Below are positions 16,765 through 24,991 of a stretch of 64,000 nt of DNA, in pieces. The DNA lies in the NCBI GenBank assembly GCA_934309475.1, contig CAKRDK010000007.1, positions 1-64,000 of the forward strand, read 5' to 3'. Under the pieces are notes generated by a model. That model did no database searches. It was not told the DNA's origin and worked only from the letters and a program-made list of their open reading frames with translations. The stretch's first letter is position 1; the number at the start of each line of letters is the position of its first letter. The DNA is from an uncultured Roseburia sp. (GTDB lineage: Bacteria > Bacillota > Clostridia > Lachnospirales > Lachnospiraceae). Position numbers and translations under genes: made by a program.

Positions 16765-17853
16765 TTATTTAAACCATTTTGCAATGGAAGAACCGATAGA
16801 TTCGGCACCATCGCAGATAAAATCCGATGCGAGTTCGCCTAAGTCCTTTCCGCCAGATGCCTTTTTGGCAATGGCATTCACACCAATAACGGCTGCCGTC
16901 GCGATTCCGCCGACCACAAGGGCAGGGGCTGCAACAACACCTGCAGCAGCAAGACCAGCACCTACGGCTGCGGTAGCACCGATTCCAAGACCGACATCGA
17001 CACCGGTTTCAATCACGCCTTCTGCAACGGCACGTCCGGCAGAAATTTCGCCACTCTTATATTCCTGATAATTTTCATAACCCTGTGTGACACCGGATAA
17101 TGCGACACCGCCCCACTTAGCAGCAGCTTTTGCAACCTGTGCCCCACTAGAGAGATTTCTTGCGCCGTTTTCGGCAGCGGTGGCAGGATTGAAGTCGCTG
17201 AGTTCCTGTTTTAAGGCGTTTTCCAGATAGGAGCCAAAGGTTTCTCCCGGCACCGTGCCCTCCGGCATATAGGCGGAGATACCAATACCGTTCTTAACAG
17301 CCTCCTTCCAGCCGTTTTCGGCGACGTCAGCAAAGAAAGCATATTTATTGAGTGTTGAATTTAAAATGTCTGCAAGAATAGTAGCGTTAATTTCCTCTCC
17401 CGTCAAGCCTGAAAGCACCATTTTAATATAAGGAACCATGGTTGCGGTAATAGAGCCGGGGGAAGAAAGAAGACTCCATAAATCATCCCAGGAGAAATCG
17501 GCATCATCATCGGACGTTCCGGCCGAACTGTCATCGGAACCGGATTCCCCGGAGCCTGAAAGTCCCTCAATACGGGAAACAGTTTGGGCGGTAATGACAG
17601 ATTCTGCATTCTGGTAGGCGTTTGCAATGGAAGTCAGGGTATCTTTTAACCCGGTTACGTTAGAAGATTCTTCCCGCACATTGCAGGCAAGTGTATCGAG
17701 TACCGACTTTACATCTTCAAAACATCCACTGCGCAGACTGTTTTTTATATTATCAAGGCTTGCGACAACAGAGGAGCATTGCTGCGTCACGCCGTCGTAA
17801 GCAGAAGAAATTGCCAGTAACTTTACTGGATTTACTTCAAAATTTCCATACAT
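16765..17853 (-). CDS. T7SS effector-like protein with N-terminal helical hairpin and glycine-zipper tail
   Basis: A 362-residue protein. Residues 1-95 form two long helices separated near SLRSGCFEDV and end in AYQNAES, a YxxxE export-type motif. A Ser/Asp-rich linker (about 100-130) follows. The C-terminal 110 residues are very rich in Gly and Ala (GLGIGATAAVGAGLAAAG and onward) and form a membrane-active glycine zipper, as in T7SS toxins such as TelE or TspA. There is no signal peptide. It is first in the operon and is expressed from a promoter carrying the same 37-bp element as both WXG100 pairs. Confidence 0.75.
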   Translation of the reverse strand: MYGNFEVNPVKLLAISSAYDGVTQQCSSVVASLDNIKNSLRSGCFEDVKSVLDTLACNVREESSNVTGLKDTLTSIANAYQNAESVITAQTVSRIEGLSGSGESGSDDSSAGTSDDDADFSWDDLWSLLSSPGSITATMVPYIKMVLSGLTGEEINATILADILNSTLNKYAFFADVAENGWKEAVKNGIGISAYMPEGTVPGETFGSYLENALKQELSDFNPATAAENGARNLSSGAQVAKAAAKWGGVALSGVTQGYENYQEYKSGEISAGRAVAEGVIETGVDVGLGIGATAAVGAGLAAAGVVAAPALVVGGIATAAVIGVNAIAKKASGGKDLGELASDFICDGAESIGSSIAKWFK

Positions 17854-17887
17854 ACTATTTTGTTCCTTTCCTCATAATCTAAATGAA

Positions 17888-17959
17888 ACAATAGCACAAA
17901 AAAGGAAAAAAATGTGAAAATGCTGACGAACGACATGGTTAGAGGGATGAATAACCAGT
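17888..17959 (-). promoter_or_regulatory. T7SS-regulon promoter, copy 3
   Basis: On the minus strand: a 37-bp element (17923-17959) containing TGGTTA-N10-TAACCA and GTCGTTCGTCAG, a 4-bp gap, -35 TTCACA (17913-17918), a 19-bp spacer and -10 TATTGT (17888-17893) preceded by TGC. The element is nearly identical to those at 48839 and 51969. Confidence 0.85.
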
Positions 17960-17983
17960 TTTGTGCCAGGAAAAACTTTTCTG

Positions 17984-18012
17984 TTGTGTATGATTTTAAA
18001 GTATCATATAAT
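17984..18012 (+). promoter_or_regulatory. Promoter of the NfeD gene
   Basis: TTGTGT (17984-17989) and TATAAT (18007-18012), spacer 17 bp, divergent from the effector promoter. Confidence 0.7.
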
Positions 18013-18056
18013 GAAAGAGGAAAAGAATGAGGTACATAGGCAGAGGGAGGGACTTT

Positions 18057-18506
18057 ATGATAGCACAGATTATATGGATCATATTGATTATTGTTTTTGC
18101 AGTTGGGGAGATTATCACGGTTGGGCTGACATCCATCTGGTTCGCAGGAGGTGCACTTGCAGCACTGCTTGTATCTGCGTTAGGTGCAAATGAGATTGTT
18201 CAGGTCATTGTATTTGTGGCAGTGTCGCTGCTATTGCTTTTCTTTACAAGACCGTGGGCGCTCAAATATTTGAAACCGCATCTCACACGGACGAATTACG
18301 AGGAAGCATTAGAGCAGAAAGTAAACGTTACAGAGACGATTGACAATACGAAGGGAACGGGAACTGCAGTCTTAAAAGGACAGGAATGGACTGCTAGAGC
18401 TTATGAAGATGGAATGGTATTAGAAGCCGGAACAATTGCACGGGTAAAAGAAATCCGTGGTGTAACTCTGTATGTAGTTCCAGTTAAAGAAGAAACAGAA
18501 GAATAA
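18057..18506 (+). CDS. NfeD-like membrane protein
   Basis: A 149-residue protein with three closely packed N-terminal membrane helices (IIWIILIIVFAVGEI and following) and a C-terminal OB-fold (about 85-145) with TGTAVLKGQEWTARA. This is the short NfeD form that works with SPFH/flotillin proteins in membrane quality control. No SPFH gene is adjacent. ATG 18057 is chosen for GGGAGG at spacing 6. It is a single-gene unit with its own promoter and terminator. Confidence 0.9.
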   Translation: MIAQIIWIILIIVFAVGEIITVGLTSIWFAGGALAALLVSALGANEIVQVIVFVAVSLLLLFFTRPWALKYLKPHLTRTNYEEALEQKVNVTETIDNTKGTGTAVLKGQEWTARAYEDGMVLEAGTIARVKEIRGVTLYVVPVKEETEE

Positions 18507-18510
18507 AAAA

Positions 18511-18540
18511 GGGGCTGTCTCAAATGAGGCAGCCCTTTTT
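18511..18540. terminator. Bidirectional terminator
   Basis: GGGCTGTCTCA and TGAGGCAGCCC pair, with A run before and T run after, so it can end both converging genes. Confidence 0.9.
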
Positions 18541-18554
18541 GCGTCATGAAAATA

Positions 18555-19106
18555 TTATGCTTCTGTAGTTGTAATGGTGGAAGCAGTCTCTTCGGCAGCT
18601 TCCTCGGATTCAGCAGCGAATGTCTCGTCCATTGGAGGCATTGGTGGCATGCCATCCATCGGCGGCATCGGTGGTCTGTCGTCCATTGGAGGTTTGTCAC
18701 CGAGCGGTTCCTGCGTTACGGTCACGTTTCCATCGGCATCGGTTACCGTGGTCTGTAAATATGGTTTTCCGTCTACCATGACAACTTCAGTTGTAGTTGT
18801 GGTTCCATCCTCAGAAGTGGTTGTAGTGCTGCCACCGGCTTCGGAAGGAGCCTGTGAAACAGAACCGTATTCTGTAGCGCTCGAATCTTCTGAAGCAGAA
18901 GAAGCGGCTGAGATTTTCGTTAAAATATCGTTGTAGTTCTCGGATGGAAGAGGAGCAGCCTCTGAGCCAAGACTTGAGATATAACGGTCAAAATCTGTAC
19001 TGTTTTTCTCGGAGGATGAGGAAGAAGAGCTTGTGGAAGTCTGATTCCCGGTTGATAAGATACTAGAGAGTGAGTTAAAATAACTTGATAATGCGTCGAT
19101 TGACAT
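18555..19106 (-). CDS. Hypothetical Ser/Thr-rich protein with Pro-Met repeats
   Basis: A 183-residue acidic, low-complexity protein that I do not recognise. It begins MSIDALSSYFNSLSSIL (amphipathic helix), then has a Ser run, a Thr-rich stretch and a repeat of PPMD/PPMPPMDGMPPMPPMDE near residues 145-165. There is no signal peptide or membrane helix. ATG 19106 has AAAGGCGGG ahead of it; the frame is open 26 codons further upstream but without a ribosome binding site. It is a single gene with a long structured leader. Confidence 0.6.
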   Translation of the reverse strand: MSIDALSSYFNSLSSILSTGNQTSTSSSSSSSEKNSTDFDRYISSLGSEAAPLPSENYNDILTKISAASSASEDSSATEYGSVSQAPSEAGGSTTTTSEDGTTTTTEVVMVDGKPYLQTTVTDADGNVTVTQEPLGDKPPMDDRPPMPPMDGMPPMPPMDETFAAESEEAAEETASTITTTEA

Positions 19107-19169
19107 AAAATGTCCCGCCTTTCTTAAAAGTAACGTCCTGTTATGAATCTCTGCCTTAGTTTCTGTGAA

Positions 19170-19235
19170 GGTAGCGGCATCCATGCCGGGTTATCTGTTT
19201 CATGCAACAGCCCTCAAACGATGTGGTGCTGTTGC
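19170..19235 (-). other. Structured leader of the Ser/Thr-rich gene
   Basis: Hairpins GCAACAGC/GCTGTTGC (19204-19235, 8 bp perfect) and CGGCAT/ATGCCG (19175-19188) lie upstream of the minus-strand gene. No known riboswitch class fits. Confidence 0.35.
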
Positions 19236-19323
19236 TTACAACTGATACATCGGAGTCTGTATGGAAAAATTAACCAACTTCACACAACATTCACCTAACA
19301 TTCACATAACGTCACATTGAGGT

Positions 19324-19352
19324 TTGAAATTTGCACGTAAAAAGTGTATGAT
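19324..19352 (+). promoter_or_regulatory. Promoter of the patatin gene
   Basis: TTGAAA (19324-19329) and TATGAT (19347-19352), spacer 17 bp. The start codon follows only 14 bp later, so the leader is very short. Confidence 0.65.
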
Positions 19353-19366
19353 GAGGACGGAAAGGC

Positions 19367-20230
19367 ATGGTGAAGTATATGAAATTAGGCATGACATTTG
19401 AGGGAGGCGCTAACCGCACGGTATTTTCCTGTGGGGTAATGGACGCTTTTTTAGAGGAAAATCTGATGCCGGATTACTACATCGGCGTATCAGCGGGAAT
19501 CGCATACGGGATGTCCTATTTGTCGAAGCAAAAAGGACGTAATCTGGAATTATTGGAAAAATACATGACGGATAAACGATATATGGGAATGCGGCATCTG
19601 TTGAACCGGAAACAGAAAGCATACTATAATATAGAATTTGTGTTTGAGGAAGTGCCGGAGCGGCTTTTGCCATTCGACTATGAGGCACTGGCAGAATTTC
19701 CGGGAGAGATCGAGGCGGCAGTCACGAACATTCATACCGGAAAAGCAGAATATCTGCCCGTTCCGAAGTCGCGTGACATGGAGGATGTTCTGGTGGCAAG
19801 CTGTTCTCTGCCGATTCTGTTCCAGCCGGTTAAGGTCGGCAGACATTATTATTTAGATGGTGGAATTGCGGACTCGATTCCATATCAGCATGCGATGGAT
19901 AAGGGCTGTGACAAAAATATTGTGGTGCTGACACGTGAGAGAGGGTACGTCAAGACACGCGAGAAGGCAATCGGAATCAGTGAGAAGCTGTATAAAAAAT
20001 ATCCAAAGATTGTGGAGGGCTTAGAGACGCGCGCAGACCGCTATAACCAGTGTATGCAGGAGCTGCTGGAACTGGAAAAAGAGGGGAAAGTGTTTATCAT
20101 CGCACCGGATACGACCTACGGTGTCGGCAGGACGGAAAAAGACGTTGCTAAGATGAAAAAACTTTATCAGGCAGGATACGGGATAACAAAACGCAACATG
20201 GATGCGTTGAAAAAATATATCAATCAATAG
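19367..20230 (+). CDS. Patatin-like phospholipase
   Basis: A 287-residue cytoplasmic acyl hydrolase with the Ser-Asp dyad. The oxyanion loop is EGGANR, the nucleophile elbow IGVSAGI and the Asp motif YLDGGIADSIP. It resembles the RssA/YjjU group and ends with a helical extension. GAGG lies 9 bp from ATG 19367; the alternative ATG 19379 is less well placed. It precedes the dehydrogenase gene by 12 bp, so the two are probably co-transcribed, though no shared pathway is evident. Confidence 0.9.
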   Translation: MVKYMKLGMTFEGGANRTVFSCGVMDAFLEENLMPDYYIGVSAGIAYGMSYLSKQKGRNLELLEKYMTDKRYMGMRHLLNRKQKAYYNIEFVFEEVPERLLPFDYEALAEFPGEIEAAVTNIHTGKAEYLPVPKSRDMEDVLVASCSLPILFQPVKVGRHYYLDGGIADSIPYQHAMDKGCDKNIVVLTRERGYVKTREKAIGISEKLYKKYPKIVEGLETRADRYNQCMQELLELEKEGKVFIIAPDTTYGVGRTEKDVAKMKKLYQAGYGITKRNMDALKKYINQ

Positions 20231-20242
20231 GAGGTACACAAG

Positions 20243-21178
20243 ATGAAAATCGTTTTTTTGGATGCAAAATCAATTGGAGATGACATTGATTTGTCAGGTT
20301 ATGACGCATTGGGAGAAGTCGTAAAATACGATTATTCTACCACGGAGGAAGCGAGAGAGCGGACAAAAGATGCAGATGTAATCGTGCTGAACAAAGTGGA
20401 GATTAACGAGACTTCCATCGGGGAGGCAAAGAACCTGAAACTGGTCTGTGTGACAGCGACCGGAACGAACAACCTCGACAAGGATTATCTTGCGCAGCGT
20501 GGCATTGAGTGGCGCAATGTGGCAGGATATTCCACCGAGACAGTTGCGCAGCATACATTTGCACTTCTGTTTTATCTCTGGGAAAAATTATCCTACTATG
20601 ATAACTATGTGAAAGAAGAGCATTATGTGGCAGATACCATGTTTACACATTTTGCGCATGTATTCCATGATTTGTCCGGTATGACATGGGGAATTATCGG
20701 CATGGGTGCAATTGGACGCCGTGTCGCTGAGATTGCAAAAGTCTTTGGCTGCCGTGTTATTTACTACTCTACCTCCGGCAAAAATAACCAGCCGGGCTAC
20801 GAGAGAGTGGACTTTGACACACTTTTAACAGAGTCAGACATTGTTTCAGTTCATGCGCCGTTAGATGAGAATACAAAAGATCTGATGAATGCAGCAGCAT
20901 TTGCAAAGATGAAGAAATCTGCTATTCTTTTAAATCTTGGAAGAGGACCGATTGTGGTCGAGGAAGATCTGGCGAATGCCTTAGAGCAGGGAGAGATTGC
21001 CGGTGCCGGCTTAGACGTCCTGCGGGTTGAGCCAATGTGTGAGGACAACCCACTCAGACGAATCAAAGACAGTGAAAAATTAATCATTACCCCACACATT
21101 GCCTGGGCAAGTGTGGAGGCAAGAACTCGTTTAATGGAAATTATCCTGGGGCAGATTCGTGAATTTTTTGGAATCTAG
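20243..21178 (+). CDS. D-2-hydroxyacid dehydrogenase (NAD-dependent)
   Basis: A 311-residue enzyme of the D-isomer-specific 2-hydroxyacid dehydrogenase family. The NAD-binding motif is GMGAIGRRVAEIAKVFG, the catalytic Arg is in LNLGRGPIV, the Glu in DVLRVEPM and the His in ITPHIAWAS. The exact substrate (lactate, glycerate or other) is not clear. Its last 48 bp overlap the 3' end of the convergent gene. Confidence 0.9.
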   Translation: MKIVFLDAKSIGDDIDLSGYDALGEVVKYDYSTTEEARERTKDADVIVLNKVEINETSIGEAKNLKLVCVTATGTNNLDKDYLAQRGIEWRNVAGYSTETVAQHTFALLFYLWEKLSYYDNYVKEEHYVADTMFTHFAHVFHDLSGMTWGIIGMGAIGRRVAEIAKVFGCRVIYYSTSGKNNQPGYERVDFDTLLTESDIVSVHAPLDENTKDLMNAAAFAKMKKSAILLNLGRGPIVVEEDLANALEQGEIAGAGLDVLRVEPMCEDNPLRRIKDSEKLIITPHIAWASVEARTRLMEIILGQIREFFGI

Positions 21179-22123
21179 TCCACTCGAGAAAGAAAGATTT
21201 CCATATTCCTTGCGGAATTCCTGCAGACGGAGGTCTGCTAAATGGGAATTCTCAGGGGTACGCAGATAACGGTAAAGCATGCTGACTCTTTTCTGGTAGA
21301 GGACACCCGCCTTCTCGTAGAGGTCGAAAAAGCTCTCCTCGGAAGTCTGGGAAGGGTCCCACGGATTAGACCAGCGTGCGTGTGCCATATTAAATGGATC
21401 AGAACAAAAGTGCAGCCTGTCGCTCGCAATTAACGGCGAGAAATGCGGAAAACCAAGAAAATATTTTTCCGCAAGACGGGCGAGCACTTTTTTTTGTCCC
21501 GTTTTATCGTGTAGCATGCCGACGCCGAGACGCAGCGAAAAGATGCCGAGCAGCATGGTGATAAAGCGTGACTTAAATTCCGGATAGGTTCTTGTATATG
21601 CAAAATGAAGCATGCGAGCGATAACAATACGCTGCTGGAAACTCAGTGTAATGGTGTGGCTCTGGTGAAATTCACTCGGCTTACGGTGTTGTTTTAATGC
21701 AAGCAGGTCGGTATCAATTTCTGTCTCTAGATAGGCATGTCTTGCAAAATATCCTTTCGTCTCACCCTTGTAATCCGTTCTCGAATAGATAAACGGATGG
21801 CAGATGGTGTCGAGTGTGTAGTGTCCGAGAAATCCCATCAGGTAAGCCTCGGCGATTCTGCGGTCAGCAAGACTCGTAAAAAGGTAGCGGCTTTCCAAAA
21901 GATTCTGGTAGAACTCTCCGGTGCGCTGTGCATGCGCGAGAGCACCTAGATTGTGTCCCCATAAAAAAGCGTAGGACGGCAGATAATAAAAAAATAAATC
22001 CGGCCCTTGCAGTCCAAGTGCATAGGCGGCGCGGTTATAATAAAGATTTCTTTTTAAAGGAGCGCATTTCATCTCATGAAAGGCGTCCACTCCGAATAGA
22101 TAGTGTGTCGTGAAACCAGGCAT
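21131..22123 (-). CDS. Zinc-dependent phospholipase C-like protein
   Basis: A 330-residue protein of the zinc-dependent phospholipase C/S1-P1 nuclease-like family. It begins MPGFTTHYLFG and carries His/Asp residues in the expected order: QGPDLFFY, WGHNLGALAH, LMGFLGHYTLDTICHPFIY and HAYLETEIDTDLL. It has no signal peptide, so it is intracellular, as in similar Clostridia proteins of unknown substrate. It overlaps the convergent dehydrogenase by 48 bp. Confidence 0.85.
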   Translation of the reverse strand: MPGFTTHYLFGVDAFHEMKCAPLKRNLYYNRAAYALGLQGPDLFFYYLPSYAFLWGHNLGALAHAQRTGEFYQNLLESRYLFTSLADRRIAEAYLMGFLGHYTLDTICHPFIYSRTDYKGETKGYFARHAYLETEIDTDLLALKQHRKPSEFHQSHTITLSFQQRIVIARMLHFAYTRTYPEFKSRFITMLLGIFSLRLGVGMLHDKTGQKKVLARLAEKYFLGFPHFSPLIASDRLHFCSDPFNMAHARWSNPWDPSQTSEESFFDLYEKAGVLYQKRVSMLYRYLRTPENSHLADLRLQEFRKEYGNLSFSSGLDSKKFTNLPQDNFH

Positions 22124-22234
22124 AATACATCTTCCTTTCCACTTAAAAAATCTGTGGCATCCCGGATGCCTGTCCTTATTATAACCAAAATATGGGGGAA
22201 TGGATACAAGATAAGAAATTTTTAAGAAAAAAGA

Positions 22235-22262
22235 TTGCTTTTGCGCGACGCAGTGCTATAAT
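22235..22262 (+). promoter_or_regulatory. Extended -10 promoter of the radical SAM gene
   Basis: TTGCTT (22235-22240), spacer 16 bp, TGC then TATAAT (22257-22262). It gives a leader of about 190 nt. Confidence 0.8.
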
Positions 22263-22269
22263 GATTCTC

Positions 22270-22461
22270 AAAAGAATATAGTATTAAAAACTACTTCATG
22301 TGGTCGCCATAACCTTTGCATATGGAAATAGATATACAAATCAGGGAAAATGTATATCAGAAGGCGACATTGGAAATAGTTTGCATATGTAAAAAAAGTT
22401 GAAAAATCAGTATACTACGTGTGAAAAGGAATACTTGAGTGAACTAACGGAGGATAAGAAA
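22270..22461 (+). other. Structured 5' leader of the radical SAM gene
   Basis: GTCGCC (22303-22308) and GGCGAC (22363-22368) enclose the hairpin GATATACA/TGTATATC (22331-22358). GGAAATAG and TTTGCATATG each occur twice, in opposite order around the hairpin (22315-22330 and 22372-22389). I recognise no riboswitch class. Confidence 0.4.
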
Positions 22462-23859
22462 ATGGGAAATCTTACACAGACAGTAGAAAGAAAAGCATTT
22501 GGACTTGCAGTGGACACAGCACTCAAAAAGCTGCGCAAGGACAGAGAAAAAGGATTGCTTCAGATTCTTGATCTGGCAGAAAGCTTTATGGGCGACAACT
22601 TTAGTAAAGAATCCTATGAAGGCGCGAGAGCCATGATTACAGATCCGGACAACAAATGGATGCATTATGTAAATCGGTTACTTGACGAGACAGATCCTCA
22701 TGTTGCAAAAATGACAGCATTGAATCTTGGCTATCAGGCAGCGTTTTACGGAACAAAGAAAATTCGTAAAATGAGAGAGGTTCATGACTGTAATATACCG
22801 TGGTTAATTTTAATGGACCCGACTTCTGCATGTAACCTGCACTGTACCGGATGCTGGGCAGCAGAATACGGTAATAAATTAAATCTGACATTCGATGAGT
22901 TAGACAGCATCGTGACACAGGGAAAAGAACTCGGAATCTTTTTCTATATGATGACAGGTGGAGAACCTCTGGTTCGTAAAGCAGATATTATCCGTTTATG
23001 TGAGAAACACAACGATTGTGCATTCCACTGTTACACCAACGGAACACTGGTAGACCAGGCATTCTGTGACGAGATGAAGAGAGTTGGTAACCTTTCTTTA
23101 TCCATCAGTCTGGAAGGCTTTGAGGATGCAAATGATTTCCGTAGAGGAAGCGGTGTTTATGAAAAGGTAATTCATGCTATGGATTTACTTCATGAAAATG
23201 GATTGATTTTTGGAAACAGTGTATGCTATACTCGTAAAAACATGGATGCCGTTACATCCGATGAATTTTTTGATTTGCTGATTGAGCATGGAAGCCGTTT
23301 TGCATGGTATTTCCATCTGATGCCGGTTGGAATGAAGGCAGCACCGGATTTGATGCCGACGAAAGAACAGCGTGAGTATATTTACCACAGAATCCGTGAG
23401 GTACGTGGAAGAAAAGGTGGAAAAGAAATCTTTGTTATGGACTTCCAGAATGATGGTGAGTTCGTAGGCGGCTGTATTGCAGGCGGAAGAAACTACTGCC
23501 ATATCAACCCGAAGGGTGATGTAGAGCCTTGCGTATTTATCCACTATTCCGGCGCAAACATTCGTGAGAAATCACTGCTCGAATGTCTGAAACAGCCATT
23601 GTTTATGGCATATCGTGATGGACAGCCATTTAATGAGAACATGCTTCGTCCATGCCCGATGCTTGAGAATCCGGAACTTTTACAGAAGATGGTGCACGAG
23701 ACCGGCGCACATTCCACCGATGTAGAGGAAGCAGAATCGGTTGAGCACTTATGCGGTAAATGTGAACTGTACGCAAAAGAGTGGAAAGAGACCGCCGACA
23801 GACTTTGGAAGGAGCATCCATATCAGCAAAAAGGATACACAAATTTCAAGAAGAAATAA
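22462..23859 (+). CDS. Radical SAM protein with SPASM-like C-terminus
   Basis: A 465-residue protein. About 120 helical residues precede the radical SAM barrel, whose [4Fe-4S] cysteines are in SACNLHCTGCW, followed by GGEPL. The C-terminal part has more Cys (GGCIAGGRNYCHINP, VEPCVF, RPCPM, LCGKCELY), which suggests auxiliary clusters. I chose ATG 22462 with GGAGG at spacing 7; a TTG at 22399 is in frame but has no ribosome binding site. It is followed at once by a flippase-like gene, so a role in envelope lipid modification is plausible. Confidence 0.88.
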   Translation: MGNLTQTVERKAFGLAVDTALKKLRKDREKGLLQILDLAESFMGDNFSKESYEGARAMITDPDNKWMHYVNRLLDETDPHVAKMTALNLGYQAAFYGTKKIRKMREVHDCNIPWLILMDPTSACNLHCTGCWAAEYGNKLNLTFDELDSIVTQGKELGIFFYMMTGGEPLVRKADIIRLCEKHNDCAFHCYTNGTLVDQAFCDEMKRVGNLSLSISLEGFEDANDFRRGSGVYEKVIHAMDLLHENGLIFGNSVCYTRKNMDAVTSDEFFDLLIEHGSRFAWYFHLMPVGMKAAPDLMPTKEQREYIYHRIREVRGRKGGKEIFVMDFQNDGEFVGGCIAGGRNYCHINPKGDVEPCVFIHYSGANIREKSLLECLKQPLFMAYRDGQPFNENMLRPCPMLENPELLQKMVHETGAHSTDVEEAESVEHLCGKCELYAKEWKETADRLWKEHPYQQKGYTNFKKK

Positions 23860-23871
23860 GAGGCGATTTTT

Positions 23872-24873
23872 ATCAGTAAGAGACAAAAGCAGATTTTAAA
23901 GTGGGTATTTGTAATAGCAATTATAGGAGCAATCGTTTATACGTTCCGGGATTCTGCCGGACCTATCTTAGAGGAATTAAAGAAAACGTCAGCGGGGGTG
24001 ATTATTGGAATCTGCGTGGCGGCGCTGCTCTACGATGTGGTGGAGAGTATCATTACGTTCCTTCTGGCGAGACAGTATGAGCCGTCGTTTCCGTTCCACA
24101 AGGCGGTGGGGAACACATTCTATTGTGCGTTCTACCGTGTGGCAACGTTGGGAAGCGGCGCAGGCGTGGCAGCGATTTATTATCTCAATGAGAACGGGAT
24201 TGCACCTTCAAAAGGATTTGGAATGTATATGTTGGAGTATGCATTTCATAAAATCAGCATAGCGATTTTTTCCGGCATCTTCTTTTTGCTGAATTGGAGT
24301 TTTATGCAGCAGCATTTTGGAGAATATGACTGGATGCTCGTGGCAGGATTTGGAATTACTGCTGTAATTACAACGATTCTGGTTCTTTTCTGCACATCGA
24401 AAAAGTTCCATGATCTGCTTTTGAAGCTGCTTGGTCTGCTGAACCGGAAGGGAAAGTTCCAGGCACTGCACATGCAGTTGACAGAGCAGTGTGCGATGAT
24501 GGAACAAGCATCGCGTGACTTACTGAAAAATAAATTATTAATTATAGAGACGATTGTTCTGAATCTGATAAAGCTTGCGTGCTGGTATGGAATTCCGTAT
24601 TTCATCTTTTGTTCGCAGAGCGATATTACCGTGTCGCAGGTTCTTGCTATCACATCACTGTCGGTAATGCTGGCAGCCGTGATTCCAAGTCCGGCGGGAA
24701 TCGGTTCAACAGAGTTCGTCTTCACAGCATTGTTTGGAACGATTGTGGGCACCGGGCTGGCGGGTTCGGCATCACTGCTCTATCGTTTCGGTACATTTGT
24801 ATTCCCGTTTCTGGTTGGCGCGGCAATCGTCATCCTGCGGAGAATACAGGCACGTAAAGGATTAAAAAGATAA
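23872..24873 (+). CDS. Flippase-like membrane protein (LPG-synthase TM/UPF0104 type), ATC start
   Basis: A protein of about 333 residues with around eight helices, like the lysylphosphatidylglycerol synthase transmembrane domain (VAALLYDVVESIITFLLARQ, FYRVATLGSGAG, SPAGIGSTEF). The first ATG/GTG/TTG in frame is GTG 23998, which would remove the first helix (KWVFVIAIIGAIVYTF). The frame is open back to the previous gene's stop, and the codon ATC 23872 sits 8 bp after GAGG and gives (M)SKRQKQILKW. I therefore place the start there as a non-canonical start. The gene is in the same frame as the radical SAM gene, with 12 bp between. Confidence 0.75.
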   Translation: MSKRQKQILKWVFVIAIIGAIVYTFRDSAGPILEELKKTSAGVIIGICVAALLYDVVESIITFLLARQYEPSFPFHKAVGNTFYCAFYRVATLGSGAGVAAIYYLNENGIAPSKGFGMYMLEYAFHKISIAIFSGIFFLLNWSFMQQHFGEYDWMLVAGFGITAVITTILVLFCTSKKFHDLLLKLLGLLNRKGKFQALHMQLTEQCAMMEQASRDLLKNKLLIIETIVLNLIKLACWYGIPYFIFCSQSDITVSQVLAITSLSVMLAAVIPSPAGIGSTEFVFTALFGTIVGTGLAGSASLLYRFGTFVFPFLVGAAIVILRRIQARKGLKR

Positions 24874-24886
24874 TTTTTTCTTAAGG

Positions 24887-24914
24887 AATTCCCGGTTGAT
24901 TAGCCGGGAATTTT
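24887..24914 (+). terminator. Intrinsic terminator
   Basis: AATTCCCGG (24887-24895) pairs perfectly with CCGGGAATT (24904-24912), followed by TTT. Confidence 0.85.
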
Positions 24915-24991
24915 GTTGTATAGTAGCACTGAATCACGAATTTTACAGAATCATTACAAGAAATACAAGATAGAAAAGGCATGGTTTAAAA

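Noticed and set aside
16784..17068. Ala/Pro/Thr-rich plus-strand frame
   Set aside because: It is the antisense of the glycine-zipper region of the effector-like gene.
19130..19200. Possible c-di-GMP-I riboswitch on the plus strand (GCCTTAG, GGTAGC and GGGTTATC in order)
   Set aside because: The 5' half of the class (GGGCAAACC and GACGCAAAGCC) is missing and the segment lies inside the leader of a minus-strand gene, ahead of a separate promoter for the patatin gene.
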